Assembly: GCA_963744225.1 (NCBI GenBank)
Contig: CAVUSV010000001.1
Coordinates: 1 to 64,000 of the forward strand
Direction of reading: 5' to 3'
Length of the DNA: 64,000 nucleotides
Source: Bog-473 sp963744225
Lineage (GTDB): Bacteria; Actinomycetota; Acidimicrobiia; Acidimicrobiales; RAAP-2
The translations under genes were made by a program, and so were the position numbers. Below the pieces are notes generated by a model. That model saw only the letters and a list, made by a program, of their open reading frames with translations. It was not told where the DNA came from and did not search any database. The stretch's first letter is position 1. Each line of letters begins with the position of its first letter. This document shows positions 16,444 through 26,173 of this stretch, in pieces.

Positions 16444-17831
16444 CTACTTGTTGCTTCGACCTGGTGTCCCGCTGAGCTTGGCCGGAAAGACATCGGGGCC
16501 GAAGGGAGCGAGGCCTTTGGCTGCCGCGAAGCCGAGGTGTCCCTCGCCGTCGGCCCCTCCGGTCGTCAACCCCAGCAGGTCCTCGTAGCTTCGCAGCGCC
16601 GAGTAGTGGTTGTACGAGCCCGTGGTGTCGGTCGAGCCTGGCACGATGTACTTGGCATTGAGCAACACTGCGCCGACCTGACCACCGCCGGGAGCGGCGC
16701 TGTCCGTCGAGGCGCCCGCATTCCCCGGTGCCTGCGTATTGGGTCCCGGCGCTTCGTTGCAACATGCTGCCGTCGAGCCGGGACCTTCCGATTCATCGAA
16801 GGTGATGACTACCAGCATGTCGCCGTGCCGGTAGGAAGGGGAGGAGAAGATGAGGGGCATCCAGGCCCGGAGGAACCCGTCTGCGCCGGACAGGCCGCCC
16901 ACATGGCCCCCCGTGCTATTGGGCCCGGCACATGTCCCGTCGTGGCCGTCATTGCACAGATTGGGCGTGATGAAGCCGAAGCGCGGCGTGGTCTGCTCGT
17001 TGCGCAGGTCGTGGGCGAAATGCCCCGTCGGTGACGGAGTGCCCCTCGGGCCCAGCGTTCCAAGGGGGACCACGTTGGCGTTGCATGCAGTGGTGCTGTC
17101 GATCACGGAGTGGAACCACACGAAGGGGTTGTGACGGGTCGTGTACTGGTCGGCTGCTGTCGCCACCTCCGCGGTGTCGGTGGTGCCGAGGACCGGGTGG
17201 CCGCAGTCCGTCCCGCCTGTGGGATCGGGTGTACCGCCGTCACGCGCCGGGGTGTTGCCCATGTCCTGCTCATAGGCGCGCCACGATGCGAGGTGCGTCG
17301 TGGCGGGGGCAGGGTACTTCGCGTCGAGCTGGGACGCGATGGTCTTCACCGCGGAGGGGTACACACATCCCTGACCGTCCACCTGCCCTGGGTTTAGGGC
17401 CTGGTTGGGATCGGGCGTGCCGGGGGCCATGTCGGCGAAGTCGAAGCCGCTGCCCGCGCAGTCGGCCTGGGTGTCCCCCGTGGGCGCTTGGCCGGAGACC
17501 TGACTGATGTAGTTGTCAAGACTGTTGTGACCAATCCCGTAGTAGTTGGCCAGCAGCACGCCCTTCGAGCGAAGCGTGCCGTTCAGGTAAGTGGCGGCAG
17601 AACCCGGCCCGAAGGTGGCTGCATAGCCCTGGTTCTCCAACTCGATGACCAGGACGTGATTGACCTTCCCCGGAGGCAGCGCAGCGCGCACCACCCCAGA
17701 CGTTCGCGTGATGGACGCGGATGACGCGGTGGCTGGTATCGACGCAGCGAGCAACGAAAGAACCCCGAGGACGACCGAGAGCGGCAGGGGTGGCCGCGCA
17801 CGACAGCGCGCAGGTGAAACGGGGAGTGGCA
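16444..17831 (-). CDS. Secreted phosphoesterase (AcpA/phospholipase C superfamily)
   Basis: About 462 residues from ATG 17831, with a long positively charged signal peptide (LPLSVVLGVLSLLAASIPATASSA). The family start is HVLVIELENQGYAATFG, followed by YYGIGHNSLDNYISQVSG and the late metal-binding block VVITFDESEG. These match the pfam phosphoesterase group that includes acid phosphatase and phosphatidylinositol-phosphatases. Several cysteines suggest disulfides outside the cytoplasm. The substrate is not determinable from sequence. GTG or ATG codons upstream to 17913 are in frame but lie outside the signal peptide. Confidence 0.85.
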
Positions 17832-17884
17832 TGGCAGGTGAGCGTAGCTCGCGGGGCCAGCCGGATAGGCGGCGGGGGTTGCCC

Positions 17885-18916
17885 CTACTCGCGAGCGAAG
17901 CCCGCGATATCACGGGCTGTGTCCGCGCTGACGTCAGGGCAGGCGATCGTGAAGATTTCGGTGCCGTGCATCGTCCCCATCATTTGTCGGCAGCGGGCGG
18001 GAACTCCTGCCGAAAGGAGGAGGCGATAGAAGTTGATCCCTTCGTCACGCAACGGATCGCATTCATTCACGTTGATCACGGTCGGGGGAAACCCAGTGAC
18101 GTCGTCCTCAGCGGCGAAGGAGGGCCACGCCAGCGGGTTCCGCTGCGTGAAGGCCTCGATCCCGTAACCCATGGCACCGCGGTTGTTGTGGAGATTCAGC
18201 AGAATGCCCTCGTTCTCCACCGAAGATGGGGAGTCGGGCGCCGGCCATTGCCCGGCAATGTAGGGACACAGAGCATAGAGACCCTTGATGAGGCCGAGGT
18301 CCCCGTCACGCTTGAGTTTGAGCCCGGTGGCCAACGTGAGGTTGCCTCCGCCGCTCTCGCCGGCGACCACGATCCGCGCCTGGTCGATCCCCAGTTCCGC
18401 GGCATGCGCGGCGGTCCAGCGCAGGCCCGACACGCAGTCATTGAGCCCGGCAGGGAATGGAGCCACCTCTGGCGCTGAGGAGGCGACCACAGAGTTGCGG
18501 AAATCGACCATGACGACGGCAACCCCATTCGCGGCGATGTGTTTGCCCCAGCCGCGGTACATGCCGTCGAAGCACGACATTGTCGCCATACCGCCGCCGT
18601 GGATGTAGTAGACGCAGGCCAGGGTTTCATCGACCTCGGGCCTGATGACCTGGAGTTTGACCGCGTTGCCATCCGGCTGGGATTCGAATTGGATCGTGGT
18701 CACGCTGAGACCAGCCGACGGCGCCGCGTCCTCGGTATCACACAGGTTCATGAAGGCGCGGAACGACTCACGGGTGGCGGCGGCCTCGGGGGTGTTTGCC
18801 TCCGCAATCAGCTGCTCCCGGTTCTCGACGTCGGGAAGGGGAGTGGAGGGGATGGCAGCGAGGATGCCTCGAATGCGTGGGTCGAGGCGGAGGTCCGACT
18901 CGATGCTCAGGCTCAT
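17885..18916 (-). CDS. Alpha/beta hydrolase, hormone-sensitive-lipase (HSL) family
   Basis: 343 residues without a signal peptide. The oxyanion motif HGGG (YYIHGGGMA) is followed by the nucleophile elbow GESGGGN, a late Asp in NECDPLRDEG and His in GTMHGTE, giving the full HSL-type triad. Such enzymes hydrolyse short-chain esters or acyl groups; the natural substrate is unknown. It lies between two other minus-strand genes but with gaps over 50 bases, so an operon is not certain. Confidence 0.88.
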   Translation of the reverse strand: MSLSIESDLRLDPRIRGILAAIPSTPLPDVENREQLIAEANTPEAAATRESFRAFMNLCDTEDAAPSAGLSVTTIQFESQPDGNAVKLQVIRPEVDETLACVYYIHGGGMATMSCFDGMYRGWGKHIAANGVAVVMVDFRNSVVASSAPEVAPFPAGLNDCVSGLRWTAAHAAELGIDQARIVVAGESGGGNLTLATGLKLKRDGDLGLIKGLYALCPYIAGQWPAPDSPSSVENEGILLNLHNNRGAMGYGIEAFTQRNPLAWPSFAAEDDVTGFPPTVINVNECDPLRDEGINFYRLLLSAGVPARCRQMMGTMHGTEIFTIACPDVSADTARDIAGFARE

Positions 18917-18974
18917 GAGGCCAATTGGAGCACACTCTCCCTGGCGATGCTCGGAGTGACGCCGCAGGTGGCGC

Positions 18975-19973
18975 TCAGGAGAGCTTGGGGGAGGGGCCCC
19001 CGTGTTTGAGCTCGGTCACCGCGGCGCCCGCGGCATTGATGAGCTCGTCTGGGGTGTTGTCGTAGCCCGAACTCCACGCGATGCCGATGGTGGCCTTGAG
19101 CGTGAAACCATCGAGGGCCAGATCGTCGTTGACGGCGTTCATGACCCTGTCGATACGGCCGCGCAAGCGATCTTCCACGACTGATCGGTCAGCGTTCTCC
19201 GCCATGATGGCGAAACGATCGCTCTCGAGCCGCGCCAGCGTGTCGCCCCCGCGCACCGTGTCGTTCAAGCCCTGCGCGATCGCCCGCAGTACCGCATCCC
19301 CCCACTCGTAGCCGAGTGCGTCGTTCACAGCAGAGAAATGGTCGAGGTCGATCACGAACAGGCCAAAGTGCCGTCCGTAGCGGCCCGCCCCGTAGATGCC
19401 GTGGGCGAGACGGTCCATCAGCACGGTGCGATTGGGTAGTCCGGTCAGCGTGTCGCGTAGGGCGAGCTCGGCGTCGCGTTCGAACGTCACGGAGTTCGCC
19501 ATCGAGGTCACGATGAATGTAGCCATCAGTTCGAGCAGGTCGCCGTCGGCATCGCTGAAATGGTTCGGTTGTCCGGCAACCACTTTCAGCGCGCCGACGA
19601 CTTGTCCGGCGTGTATCAGCGGGGCCACCGCGATCGAACGAATCCCGTCCCGGCATGCCGTGCGGTCGACTCGGGTATCCGTTTCGGTGTCCTCGCAGAT
19701 CAGCGGCATCTCCAGCCGTACGCATTGACCAGAGAGACTCAGATCCGACGACACCGGAAACTCGATCGTGCTTTCGGCCAAGCCACGTGCCGCGCGACAG
19801 AACAAGCGGTCACCCTCGACCAACTCGACGGCGGCGCCGTCTGCGCCGCACACGCCTTGCGCCCTGTCGATCACCACGCTCATGACGCGGTCGGTATCGG
19901 CAACTCCCGCATTGATGAGACGCTGGGTCTCGATCAGGAATTGCAGACGATCAACGTGCGTTTCCTGGGCCAT
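18975..19973 (-). CDS. GAF domain plus degenerate GGDEF domain protein
   Basis: 332 residues from ATG 19973. Residues about 15-165 are a GAF sensor domain (VAPLIHAGQVVGALKVVAGQ). Residues about 175-325 are a diguanylate-cyclase fold beginning RDTLTGLPNRTVLMDRL, with DLDHFSAVNDALG. The active-site GGDEF is replaced by ESDRF (ARLESDRFAIM), so c-di-GMP synthesis is unlikely. The inhibitory I-site RxxD (RGGD) is retained five residues upstream. It may be a c-di-GMP or ligand receptor rather than a cyclase. It ends the core segment before the tRNA. Confidence 0.85.
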   Translation of the reverse strand: MAQETHVDRLQFLIETQRLINAGVADTDRVMSVVIDRAQGVCGADGAAVELVEGDRLFCRAARGLAESTIEFPVSSDLSLSGQCVRLEMPLICEDTETDTRVDRTACRDGIRSIAVAPLIHAGQVVGALKVVAGQPNHFSDADGDLLELMATFIVTSMANSVTFERDAELALRDTLTGLPNRTVLMDRLAHGIYGAGRYGRHFGLFVIDLDHFSAVNDALGYEWGDAVLRAIAQGLNDTVRGGDTLARLESDRFAIMAENADRSVVEDRLRGRIDRVMNAVNDDLALDGFTLKATIGIAWSSGYDNTPDELINAAGAAVTELKHGGPSPKLS

Positions 19974-20211
19974 CGCTGCCACGATGACTTGCTTCGGAAG
20001 AATCTGAAAGCGTCTTGAACACGCTGTGCACAACTGTTATTGACGAAGCGCCTGGCCACGGCCATTCTGCGCCGGATGGGCGCGACCACGTGCGGGGAGG
20101 CAGTCGAATCCCGCTCCGGGTACGGAGTGGGCTACCATCGACTGGGTCGTGCGAGGGCGGGTACCGCCGACGGAGTGCTGACCTGTTCGACCGATCGGGT
20201 TGGACGGAATA

Positions 20212-20286
20212 CGGGCTGTGGCGCAGCTTGGTTAGCGCGCTTGACTGGGGGTCAAGAGGTCCCGGGTTCAAATCCCGGCAGCCCGA
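20212..20286 (+). tRNA. tRNA-Pro (anticodon GGG)
   Basis: A 75-nt cloverleaf: acceptor CGGGCTG/CAGCCCG with discriminator A, D arm GCGC-AGCTTGGTTA-GCGC, anticodon stem CTTGA/TCAAG with loop CTGGGGG (anticodon GGG), 5-nt variable region, T arm CCGGG-TTCAAAT-CCCGG. CCA is not encoded. The gene's 3' half resembles a degraded copy at 22059-22103, which suggests use as an integration site. Confidence 0.95.
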
Positions 20287-20557
20287 CTAGCTGGGGAAAT
20301 AGCCGGAATCGGCCAAATTCCCCGGAGTACAGCGCCACTACCGTGCTGAACCTTGGGCATGCCACGACGCACAATCGTCCCCAAGCGGGCCGTTTCACTC
20401 GACCGCGGCGCACCAGAGAGTGCGTCATGGATTCCGAGAGGGCCCCGTGCGGGTCACAACGAGGTCACAAACTGCCTCGGATTGCCCCGGACGGAGCAGG
20501 GATCGGTGGCTCAGTCAAGTCGTTGGCAGGGAACTCCCAAGTGAAGAAGCTCAGCAT

Positions 20558-21657
20558 TCACAAGCTGACCGCGTCGTTGAGGGAACCTGAGTCGATACTC
20601 CTACTACCCTCGTGGCTCAATGAAATGGTGCTCTTCCTAGGGATGAATGCGTCCATTCCGACTGCTGCAAGTAGCGCGATGGGTACCTCCGCGGCGGCCC
20701 GGTACCGGGTTTCTCCGTAAGCAACAGCCACGGTGAGCACGACGCTCACAATGAAAGCGAGCAGTGGATAGAGGGGCACTCGGCGTCGGCGCAGGACTAC
20801 GCCGCCGGCAATCGCGGGCACCAGAAGGATCCAATAGGTGACTAATCGCAAGTCGTACACCCAGACCGTAGTCGGCGCTGTTTTGAATGCGGGTGGAACT
20901 TTCTGAAATTCATTATCCAACATCGTCTGTTGGAACGGGTTCCAATACCCGAAAGCACGCCCTTCCCGGGCAAACAAGACAAGTGGTACCTGACTCAGGT
21001 GATGTTGGGCGTAGCTCACGGCCACGTGACTTGCCTGGGAACGACGAGAAGCGCAAGGATTAGAACCTGCTCGGACCGGGTCATTGCCGCCAGCCCACAT
21101 GTTGCACCGAGGGCCGCAGCGCGACCCACGGAGGGGCGGCCCAGGTACCCATACGCGAGAAAGATCATCACCGCAACCACCAACAGCAGAAGTGTCTCTG
21201 AGAGCAGCGCGCTGTTCATAAACCCAGAATCCGGCATAGACGGCCGCTATCCCGGCTGCAATCAACCCAACTCGGTCCCCCCCCCCCCCAGCCGCCTGCC
21301 GGCCAATCCGACGACAACCACGGTGGCGGTGCCAACGACACACGCGAGGACTTGCTGCGAGAACGCGGAGTGTCCGCCCATCCACGCCCACACGGTAAGA
21401 AGGAGCACCCATTCCGGGGGATGAAGGGCGTTGGGAGCGCCGTTGAAGACGAGGAACCATCTTCCGGTGTCGTTCCAGTTTGCCTGGAGGCTATACCAGA
21501 AGCCATCGCCCCCGACCCCCTCCTTTCGGGAGAGGAGGATGACGATGATGCGCAAACTCAAGGATGCGACCGCCACCACGGTGAGCAAGAATCCGAACCT
21601 ACCGAGGCTGCGTGTCCGAACCGTCTCTTCGCCAACTATCGGCTTTATGTGGCTCAT
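20558..21657 (-). pseudogene. Remnant of a GT-C type membrane glycosyltransferase
   Basis: Pieces of one multi-pass protein lie in several minus-strand frames. The N-terminus is from 21657 (RSLGRFGFLLTVVAVASLSL...GDGFWYSLQAN). A middle part is VGLIAAGIAAVYAGFWV, then SALLSETLLLLVVAVMIFLAYGYLG up to about 21020. The C-terminus is VPLYPLLAFIVSVVLTVAVAYGETRYRAAAEV to 20558. Frames change at a 13-C tract (21277-21289) and near 21235. Between VVPRQVTW and AVSYAQHHL, near 21020, the central extracytoplasmic part normally about 100-150 residues long is missing. Intact relatives transfer sugars from lipid carriers. A deletion plus frame changes indicates a dead gene. Confidence 0.75.
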
Positions 21658-22058
21658 GTGATGCCCGGGTTTCGACTAAGCAGGCAAATCTCAGTGTCAC
21701 TAAGGGTAATGGATGCATCGGCAGATGTCCCTGCTGCCGCAACGAGGAACGCGGCAGACCGCGGCACCGGCTCCTGGCGTGACCAGTGTCTGGCTATCGG
21801 ACGGCGTTCCAGTCGTCTTTTCGGAATGCGCGTGGATGATCCCGACAATGGCGAGTGAAATCCACCGGGTCAATTGGCCGCAGAGAGCGTCATCGGTGCG
21901 GTGGTGTCCGAGGTCGATCAGGAAAGCGAGCATCTGTTGGACAAGCTCGTCGAGTCCATGACATCGGCCGGAGGCGACTGAACCGCGCTTACTGAGGCAC
22001 TTTCGGTCGTATCTGACGTGGCGAGACGGCCGATAGAACACCGCTAAGAGGGTTGTAT
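21658..22058. other. Non-coding or decayed stretch
   Basis: I find no convincing gene between the glycosyltransferase remnant and the tRNA-like remnant at 22059. All frames are short, Arg/Ser-rich and without recognisable motifs, as expected for decayed island DNA. Confidence 0.4.
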
Positions 22059-22103
22059 CTGGGGGTCAAGAGTCGGGGGTTTCAAGTCCCCCCAGCCCGA
22101 CCA
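22059..22103 (+). repeat. Degenerate copy of the tRNA-Pro 3' half (attachment-site-like)
   Basis: CTGGGGGTCAAG repeats the anticodon loop and 3' stem of the tRNA-Pro at 20212-20286. It is followed by a T-arm-like segment and CAGCCCGACCA, which includes an encoded CCA. The T arm is imperfect, so this is not a functional tRNA. A 3'-half duplication of a tRNA is the usual footprint of integrase-mediated insertion. Confidence 0.65.
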
Positions 22104-22237
22104 AATGTGACTCGCCGGTCATGGCGGGATTCTCGTCACTCGGAATCTCATTGTTCGGCCGACTGAGTCCCATCGTCTGCCATTGGTGCCACCTTCCCAG
22201 CGATCTGGGCCACCCATCAGCGGCATGAGAGAGCCAG

Positions 22238-23443
22238 CTAGTCCCCCACCACTTCGGCCTTTTCACCTTCCCCTAGACCGTCGGGAGTCTCATGAACGCC
22301 TGGGACAACGATGGCGGGCAGCAGTCGACCTATTGGCCAACTGGCCTTCTTGAGTCGCAGAGCGTGCTTCTCAATCAGCCACCAGCTGGCCACCGCGAAC
22401 GCAAGGGTGACCAACGCCGTCAGCAGCATGAAGGGCCAAAAGCCAAACCGCTCGGCGCCGAGTGAGATGAGCAACTGGGTCAGGGGGTAGGCGTAGATGT
22501 AGACGCCATAGCTGTAGTCGTTCTTGGCTCCGATCCAATAGAAGGGCAAATGCGCGCCTAGCCAGAGCAGTGGGTACGCGAGAAGGAACACGCCGAAATT
22601 CGACGGCGTCAGGCGGGAAAACCATTGATGACCGCCGGTGGGAAGGTACTGCGTTGCGACGAACGCGACGATGCAGATGATTGCCAACAGGGCAGAGTCA
22701 GGAACCCGCTCTCGATAGAGGTAGATCAGGGTGCCGCCCAAGAACCCGAGGGACAACACCATGAAGTTCATGAGGACGAAGTTGCGTTGGCCATTGAACA
22801 TCGAGTTCAAGCTCGGGACCAGGGTCGTGACAAGCAGTGCGGCAAAGATGCCCAGCGTGATGAGGGCGACCCACCCACGGTGTCGCATTATCCCGACGAA
22901 CGAGAGGGCTGCCAAAAGCAGATAGCACAAGAACTCGTAGTACAGGGTCCATAGCGACCCATTGCCCAGATTCACCTCGGGGGCGGCTACAGCGAACTGG
23001 TTGATCTTCAAGAGCGCGTTTGAGTAGACGAAGCTAAAGGGTCCGGGGTGGAGTTTGAGGTAGCAGACGAAACCGCAGTGCGGCACGGGATTGACGACCA
23101 ACGCGATTGCGCCGAGCGCAAAGCCGGTCACCACCAAGCACACACAAAAAGCGGGGACGATGCGCAGGAACCGCTGCCAGAGGTAGCGACCCACACTGTT
23201 TTTCGACGCGCTCCCCGCGATCAGATATCCGCTGATCCCGAAGAATCCGTAGACGGCGATGGTGCCCAGCCCGGTGTCGTTGACAACTACGTCATGGAGT
23301 CCAAACCAGCCCAGTTCTGAAGCGTGGGCATAGACAACGGAAAACGCCAGGACGAGACGCAGAAAGTTCAGGCTGTTTCTCTTTGGGTCAAGAGCTACGC
23401 CGATGGCCTTTCTCCCCACGATCCGAAGAGTAGTTGGCGACAT
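22238..23443 (-). CDS. Acyltransferase-3 family membrane O-acyltransferase
   Basis: 401 residues with about ten transmembrane helices. The family features are the opening NSLNFLRLVLAFSVVYAHAS, with the catalytic-type histidine, GFFGISGYLIAGS, an Arg-rich loop RYLWQRFLRIVPAF, and SLWTLYYEFLCYLLL. These enzymes acylate sugars of surface polysaccharides or lipids from the cytoplasmic acyl-CoA pool. It lies between broken glycosyltransferase-like genes and is itself intact, so it may be the surviving part of a polysaccharide locus. Confidence 0.87.
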   Translation of the reverse strand: MSPTTLRIVGRKAIGVALDPKRNSLNFLRLVLAFSVVYAHASELGWFGLHDVVVNDTGLGTIAVYGFFGISGYLIAGSASKNSVGRYLWQRFLRIVPAFCVCLVVTGFALGAIALVVNPVPHCGFVCYLKLHPGPFSFVYSNALLKINQFAVAAPEVNLGNGSLWTLYYEFLCYLLLAALSFVGIMRHRGWVALITLGIFAALLVTTLVPSLNSMFNGQRNFVLMNFMVLSLGFLGGTLIYLYRERVPDSALLAIICIVAFVATQYLPTGGHQWFSRLTPSNFGVFLLAYPLLWLGAHLPFYWIGAKNDYSYGVYIYAYPLTQLLISLGAERFGFWPFMLLTALVTLAFAVASWWLIEKHALRLKKASWPIGRLLPAIVVPGVHETPDGLGEGEKAEVVGD

Positions 23444-23709
23444 CTATCGATGCCGGTGGCAGCAAGGTCCGAAGACCTCAGGCTCGTATCGGCCGAACAA
23501 GGCGCACGCGCACGGGAAACCACTCGCACCTGGCGAATCGTCAGCCTCTGGGTCTGTACTCGACGAAGCGGTCGACCTGACCCAAGAGCTGCTTCTAGCT
23601 GGTGGCGGTTCTTGTTTGGCGGGGTGCTTCTTGAGCGTCTGGTGGAAGAGCTCGACCATGCCGCAGGTCTGGAGGCGGGTTCAAGGGGTCCGCGCAAATC
23701 CTCGGTGAG

Positions 23710-24140
23710 TCAACGAGATTCGTTGAGACCGAGGAGGGTGCCGGATCGGAAAGCGACATCTGACGGCTGGCAGAGCTGCACCAAGTACCACCCCACCTGA
23801 AAGGACCATAGGGCGTTTTGCGTGTCCGCCAACGAGAACCAGACGAGGCCCAGTGAGAGCACCTCAACGCGGGAAACCTGCGTTCGTCGTACTGGCTCCA
23901 GAACCCAGCCCAGGTGTTGTGCGGTAGGAATGAGAGCATGTTCGACTCGTCGAACTGAAGGGCGTCCACTGCAAAGTTCCAAATGAAGGCGATGTACGGA
24001 AGTGGGCATACCGCAGCAGCGCCGATGGTAAGCCAGAGCGGAGATCGACGCTGGGTCAGCCTGCGCGACGAGGCGCGTCTCTTGCGTCGCGCTTGCTCCG
24101 AGGAACAAGAGTTGAGACTAGGGCGGGTGCAATTGGGGTC
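23710..24140 (-). pseudogene. Remnant of a polytopic membrane protein, possibly related to the 31.7-33.5 kb protein
   Basis: Two minus-strand frames carry fragments: LPYIAFIWNFAVDALQFDES, then after a shift near 23880 VWFSLADTQNALWSFQVGWY. The order of motifs (membrane helix, acidic D/W-rich loop, then N-x-L..F-x-WY) parallels the intact protein at 31683-33524 (FIQHYSVNAIWVDQWSD and NTLFGYAFSWYIVLL). The overall length and the rest of the protein are missing. I read it as a truncated, frameshifted relative. Confidence 0.5.
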
Positions 24141-24184
24141 GATTAGATGGTGATGGGTCTCGACCTGACCGCTACCGTGGCCCT

Positions 24185-24451
24185 GTGAGCAGCCCGCGAG
24201 TTCCCGGTGGTGTGGTGCACAAGCTTCCTGCAGACTTGCGCCAAGCGCTGCTCGCCAATTCCATTGCCCTCGATGCATGGAAGGACATCACGCCTCTGGC
24301 CCGCAACGAGTTCATCTGCTGGGTCGTGGACGCCAAGCAGGAGACGACTCGAGAACGCCGCATTCGCCGGACCCAGGAGGAGCTGGAGGAAGGGCAACGT
24401 CGGCCCTGCTGCTGGCCTGGGTGCAAGCACCGCGAGCGCACCGGGAGATAG
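24185..24451 (+). CDS. YdeI/OmpD-associated family protein (C-terminal domain type)
   Basis: 88 residues from GTG 24185. The pattern LPADLRQALLANSIALDAWK, then LTPLARNEFICWV in the variant ITPLARNEFICWV, then TRERRIRRTQEEL and RRPCCWPGC matches the YdeI/OmpD-associated domain sometimes called bacteriocin-protection. The biochemical role is not known. It is intact, lies alone on the plus strand and faces the convergent acyl-CoA ligase. Confidence 0.8.
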   Translation: MSSPRVPGGVVHKLPADLRQALLANSIALDAWKDITPLARNEFICWVVDAKQETTRERRIRRTQEELEEGQRRPCCWPGCKHRERTGR

Positions 24452-24571
24452 CAATCTGTGCTGCTCACGCAGGTGGCAGAACAGAGCGGGCGGTCGCATC
24501 TCTTCGGTCGCGTTCGAAAACGTGGGGAGGCCCGCAGCACAACGCTTACGGCTGTACCTCAGATGTTGTAT

Positions 24572-26035
24572 TTAGTGTTCTTCGGCGTGCAGAAAGGTTC
24601 GGTCGGCCTTCAATGCGCTCCGCCGCAGCTTGCCAGCCTCGTTGCGTAGCGGCTGATCCGTGTACTCGATCGAGCGGGGGATTTTGAATCGTGCAATTCG
24701 TTCTGCGATAAACGCCAACAAGTCAGCCCGAGAGACGACTTCCGGATCGGCTTCAACAATGGCGTGCACGATGTTCCCCTTATCTTCGTCGGGGAGGCCG
24801 ATGACGGCTGCCGAGCGAACTGCGGGGTGTTCTTGGATTGCTGCTTCGACTTCGGCGGGGTAAACGTTCGCTCCACCGGTCAAAATCATGTCCTCCATCC
24901 GGTCGCCCAGGTACAGGTAACCACCCTGGTCGAGCCGTCCCAAGTCCCCGAGCGACTCCCACCCGCCCTCGCGGGTGCGTGCCGTGGCGCCGATGTAACG
25001 GTAGGTGGGTCGGTCCCGCGGAGACCGCATCCACACCTCGCCCTCCTGGCCCGGTGGGAGCTCCTTTCCTTCTGGATCGCAGATGATGACGGTGCCTGCC
25101 GGCGGGCGACCCACCGAGCCGCGATGAGCGAGCCATTCGGTTCCGGTGATGACCGTTGCCGTCTGCGCTTCGGTCCCCGCGTAGAGCTCGAAGATTCGGT
25201 CCGGGCCGAGCCAGTCGATCCAAGCCTGCTTGAGCCATTCGGGGCACGGTTCGGCGAGATGCCAGACGGCGCGCAAGGACGAGAGGTCGTAAGTGTCACG
25301 TACGTGCTCGGGGAGCCGCCAGATCCGCTTCATCATTGTAGGGACCAAGTAGACGGTGTCCGCGTCATAGCGGTCGATGGCGGCGAGTGTCGCCTCAGCG
25401 TCGAAGCGCGGAAGCACCACGACGTGGTTCCCAGCTAACAGTGCTGAACATGACCACACGATGGGACCGTTGTGGTAGAGGGGCGCGGGTATGACCATGC
25501 AGCCGTCGACCATGCCGAAGCGCGGGGAAGCGTCCTCGTCATAAAGAGCTGGATCGCCAGAAACGATCAACTTCGGACGGCCGGTCGATCCGCCTGACGT
25601 CGGTGCCTTCCAGGCTGGGGAGGTGACGTCGGGGAGGGGGTCGTCAGGCAGGTCTGGATCCGGCTGGTATCCGACCGGCAGAGTCCGACGTCCACGAGCC
25701 AGCTCAGGAGCTGCGCCGATCACCGTAGAGGGGTTCGCCAGTTCGAGGATTGCGTGGAGCTCCCGCTCGGGGAGATCGGCCGAGACGGGCTGGGGAATGG
25801 CACCGATCTTCCAGCAGGCGGCCGCGGCGACGTACCACCCCGTCGAATTGGGGAGAGCGAAGGTGACCATGTCCCCGACCTGGACGCCGCCGGACGCCAA
25901 GTCGCGTGCCAGGCGATTGGCGGCCGATTCGAGTTCCGCCCGGGTCAGGCTTTGTTCACCACAGGTGATCGCCGGTCGGTCGGGATCTTGCTCGGCAAGG
26001 AAGGTCAAACGCCGACTGTAGGAGACAGTACCCAT
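24572..26035 (-). CDS. AMP-dependent acyl-CoA synthetase/ligase
   Basis: 487 residues, full length for the ANL superfamily. The phosphate-binding loop is SGGSTGRPK (variant of SGTTGxPK), then YAGTEAQ (A5), GDLGRLDQGGYLYLGDRMEDMI (A7/A8, given here only to show order) and the C-terminal catalytic lysine in NEAGKLRRSALK. It activates a carboxylic acid to acyl-AMP and then the CoA thioester; the short form and active-site pocket do not reveal the substrate. It stands alone on the minus strand, divergent from the secreted esterase. Confidence 0.88.
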   Translation of the reverse strand: MGTVSYSRRLTFLAEQDPDRPAITCGEQSLTRAELESAANRLARDLASGGVQVGDMVTFALPNSTGWYVAAAACWKIGAIPQPVSADLPERELHAILELANPSTVIGAAPELARGRRTLPVGYQPDPDLPDDPLPDVTSPAWKAPTSGGSTGRPKLIVSGDPALYDEDASPRFGMVDGCMVIPAPLYHNGPIVWSCSALLAGNHVVVLPRFDAEATLAAIDRYDADTVYLVPTMMKRIWRLPEHVRDTYDLSSLRAVWHLAEPCPEWLKQAWIDWLGPDRIFELYAGTEAQTATVITGTEWLAHRGSVGRPPAGTVIICDPEGKELPPGQEGEVWMRSPRDRPTYRYIGATARTREGGWESLGDLGRLDQGGYLYLGDRMEDMILTGGANVYPAEVEAAIQEHPAVRSAAVIGLPDEDKGNIVHAIVEADPEVVSRADLLAFIAERIARFKIPRSIEYTDQPLRNEAGKLRRSALKADRTFLHAEEH

Positions 26036-26173
26036 TGGATGGAGAATATGACTGCAGTCTTGAGCTGTGGAATTGCCGTCACCCGAGGCTGCGTTCCTTG
26101 GACAAGTTTCGAATCCATCGCAATGCGGGCGCTGGACCCGGAATAGAAGTTATGAGGCTGGCATACTGCCGCC

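Noticed and set aside
20287..20557. Integrase gene next to the tRNA
   Set aside because: The region just after the tRNA would be the expected place, but no tyrosine-recombinase motif (R..HxxR..Y) is readable in any frame.
21700..22041. Short minus-strand gene in the decayed stretch
   Set aside because: The composition is mixed, no ribosome-binding site is evident, and it ends near the tRNA remnant without any motif.
22059..22103. Second functional tRNA gene
   Set aside because: The 5' half and D arm are missing and the T arm does not pair properly.
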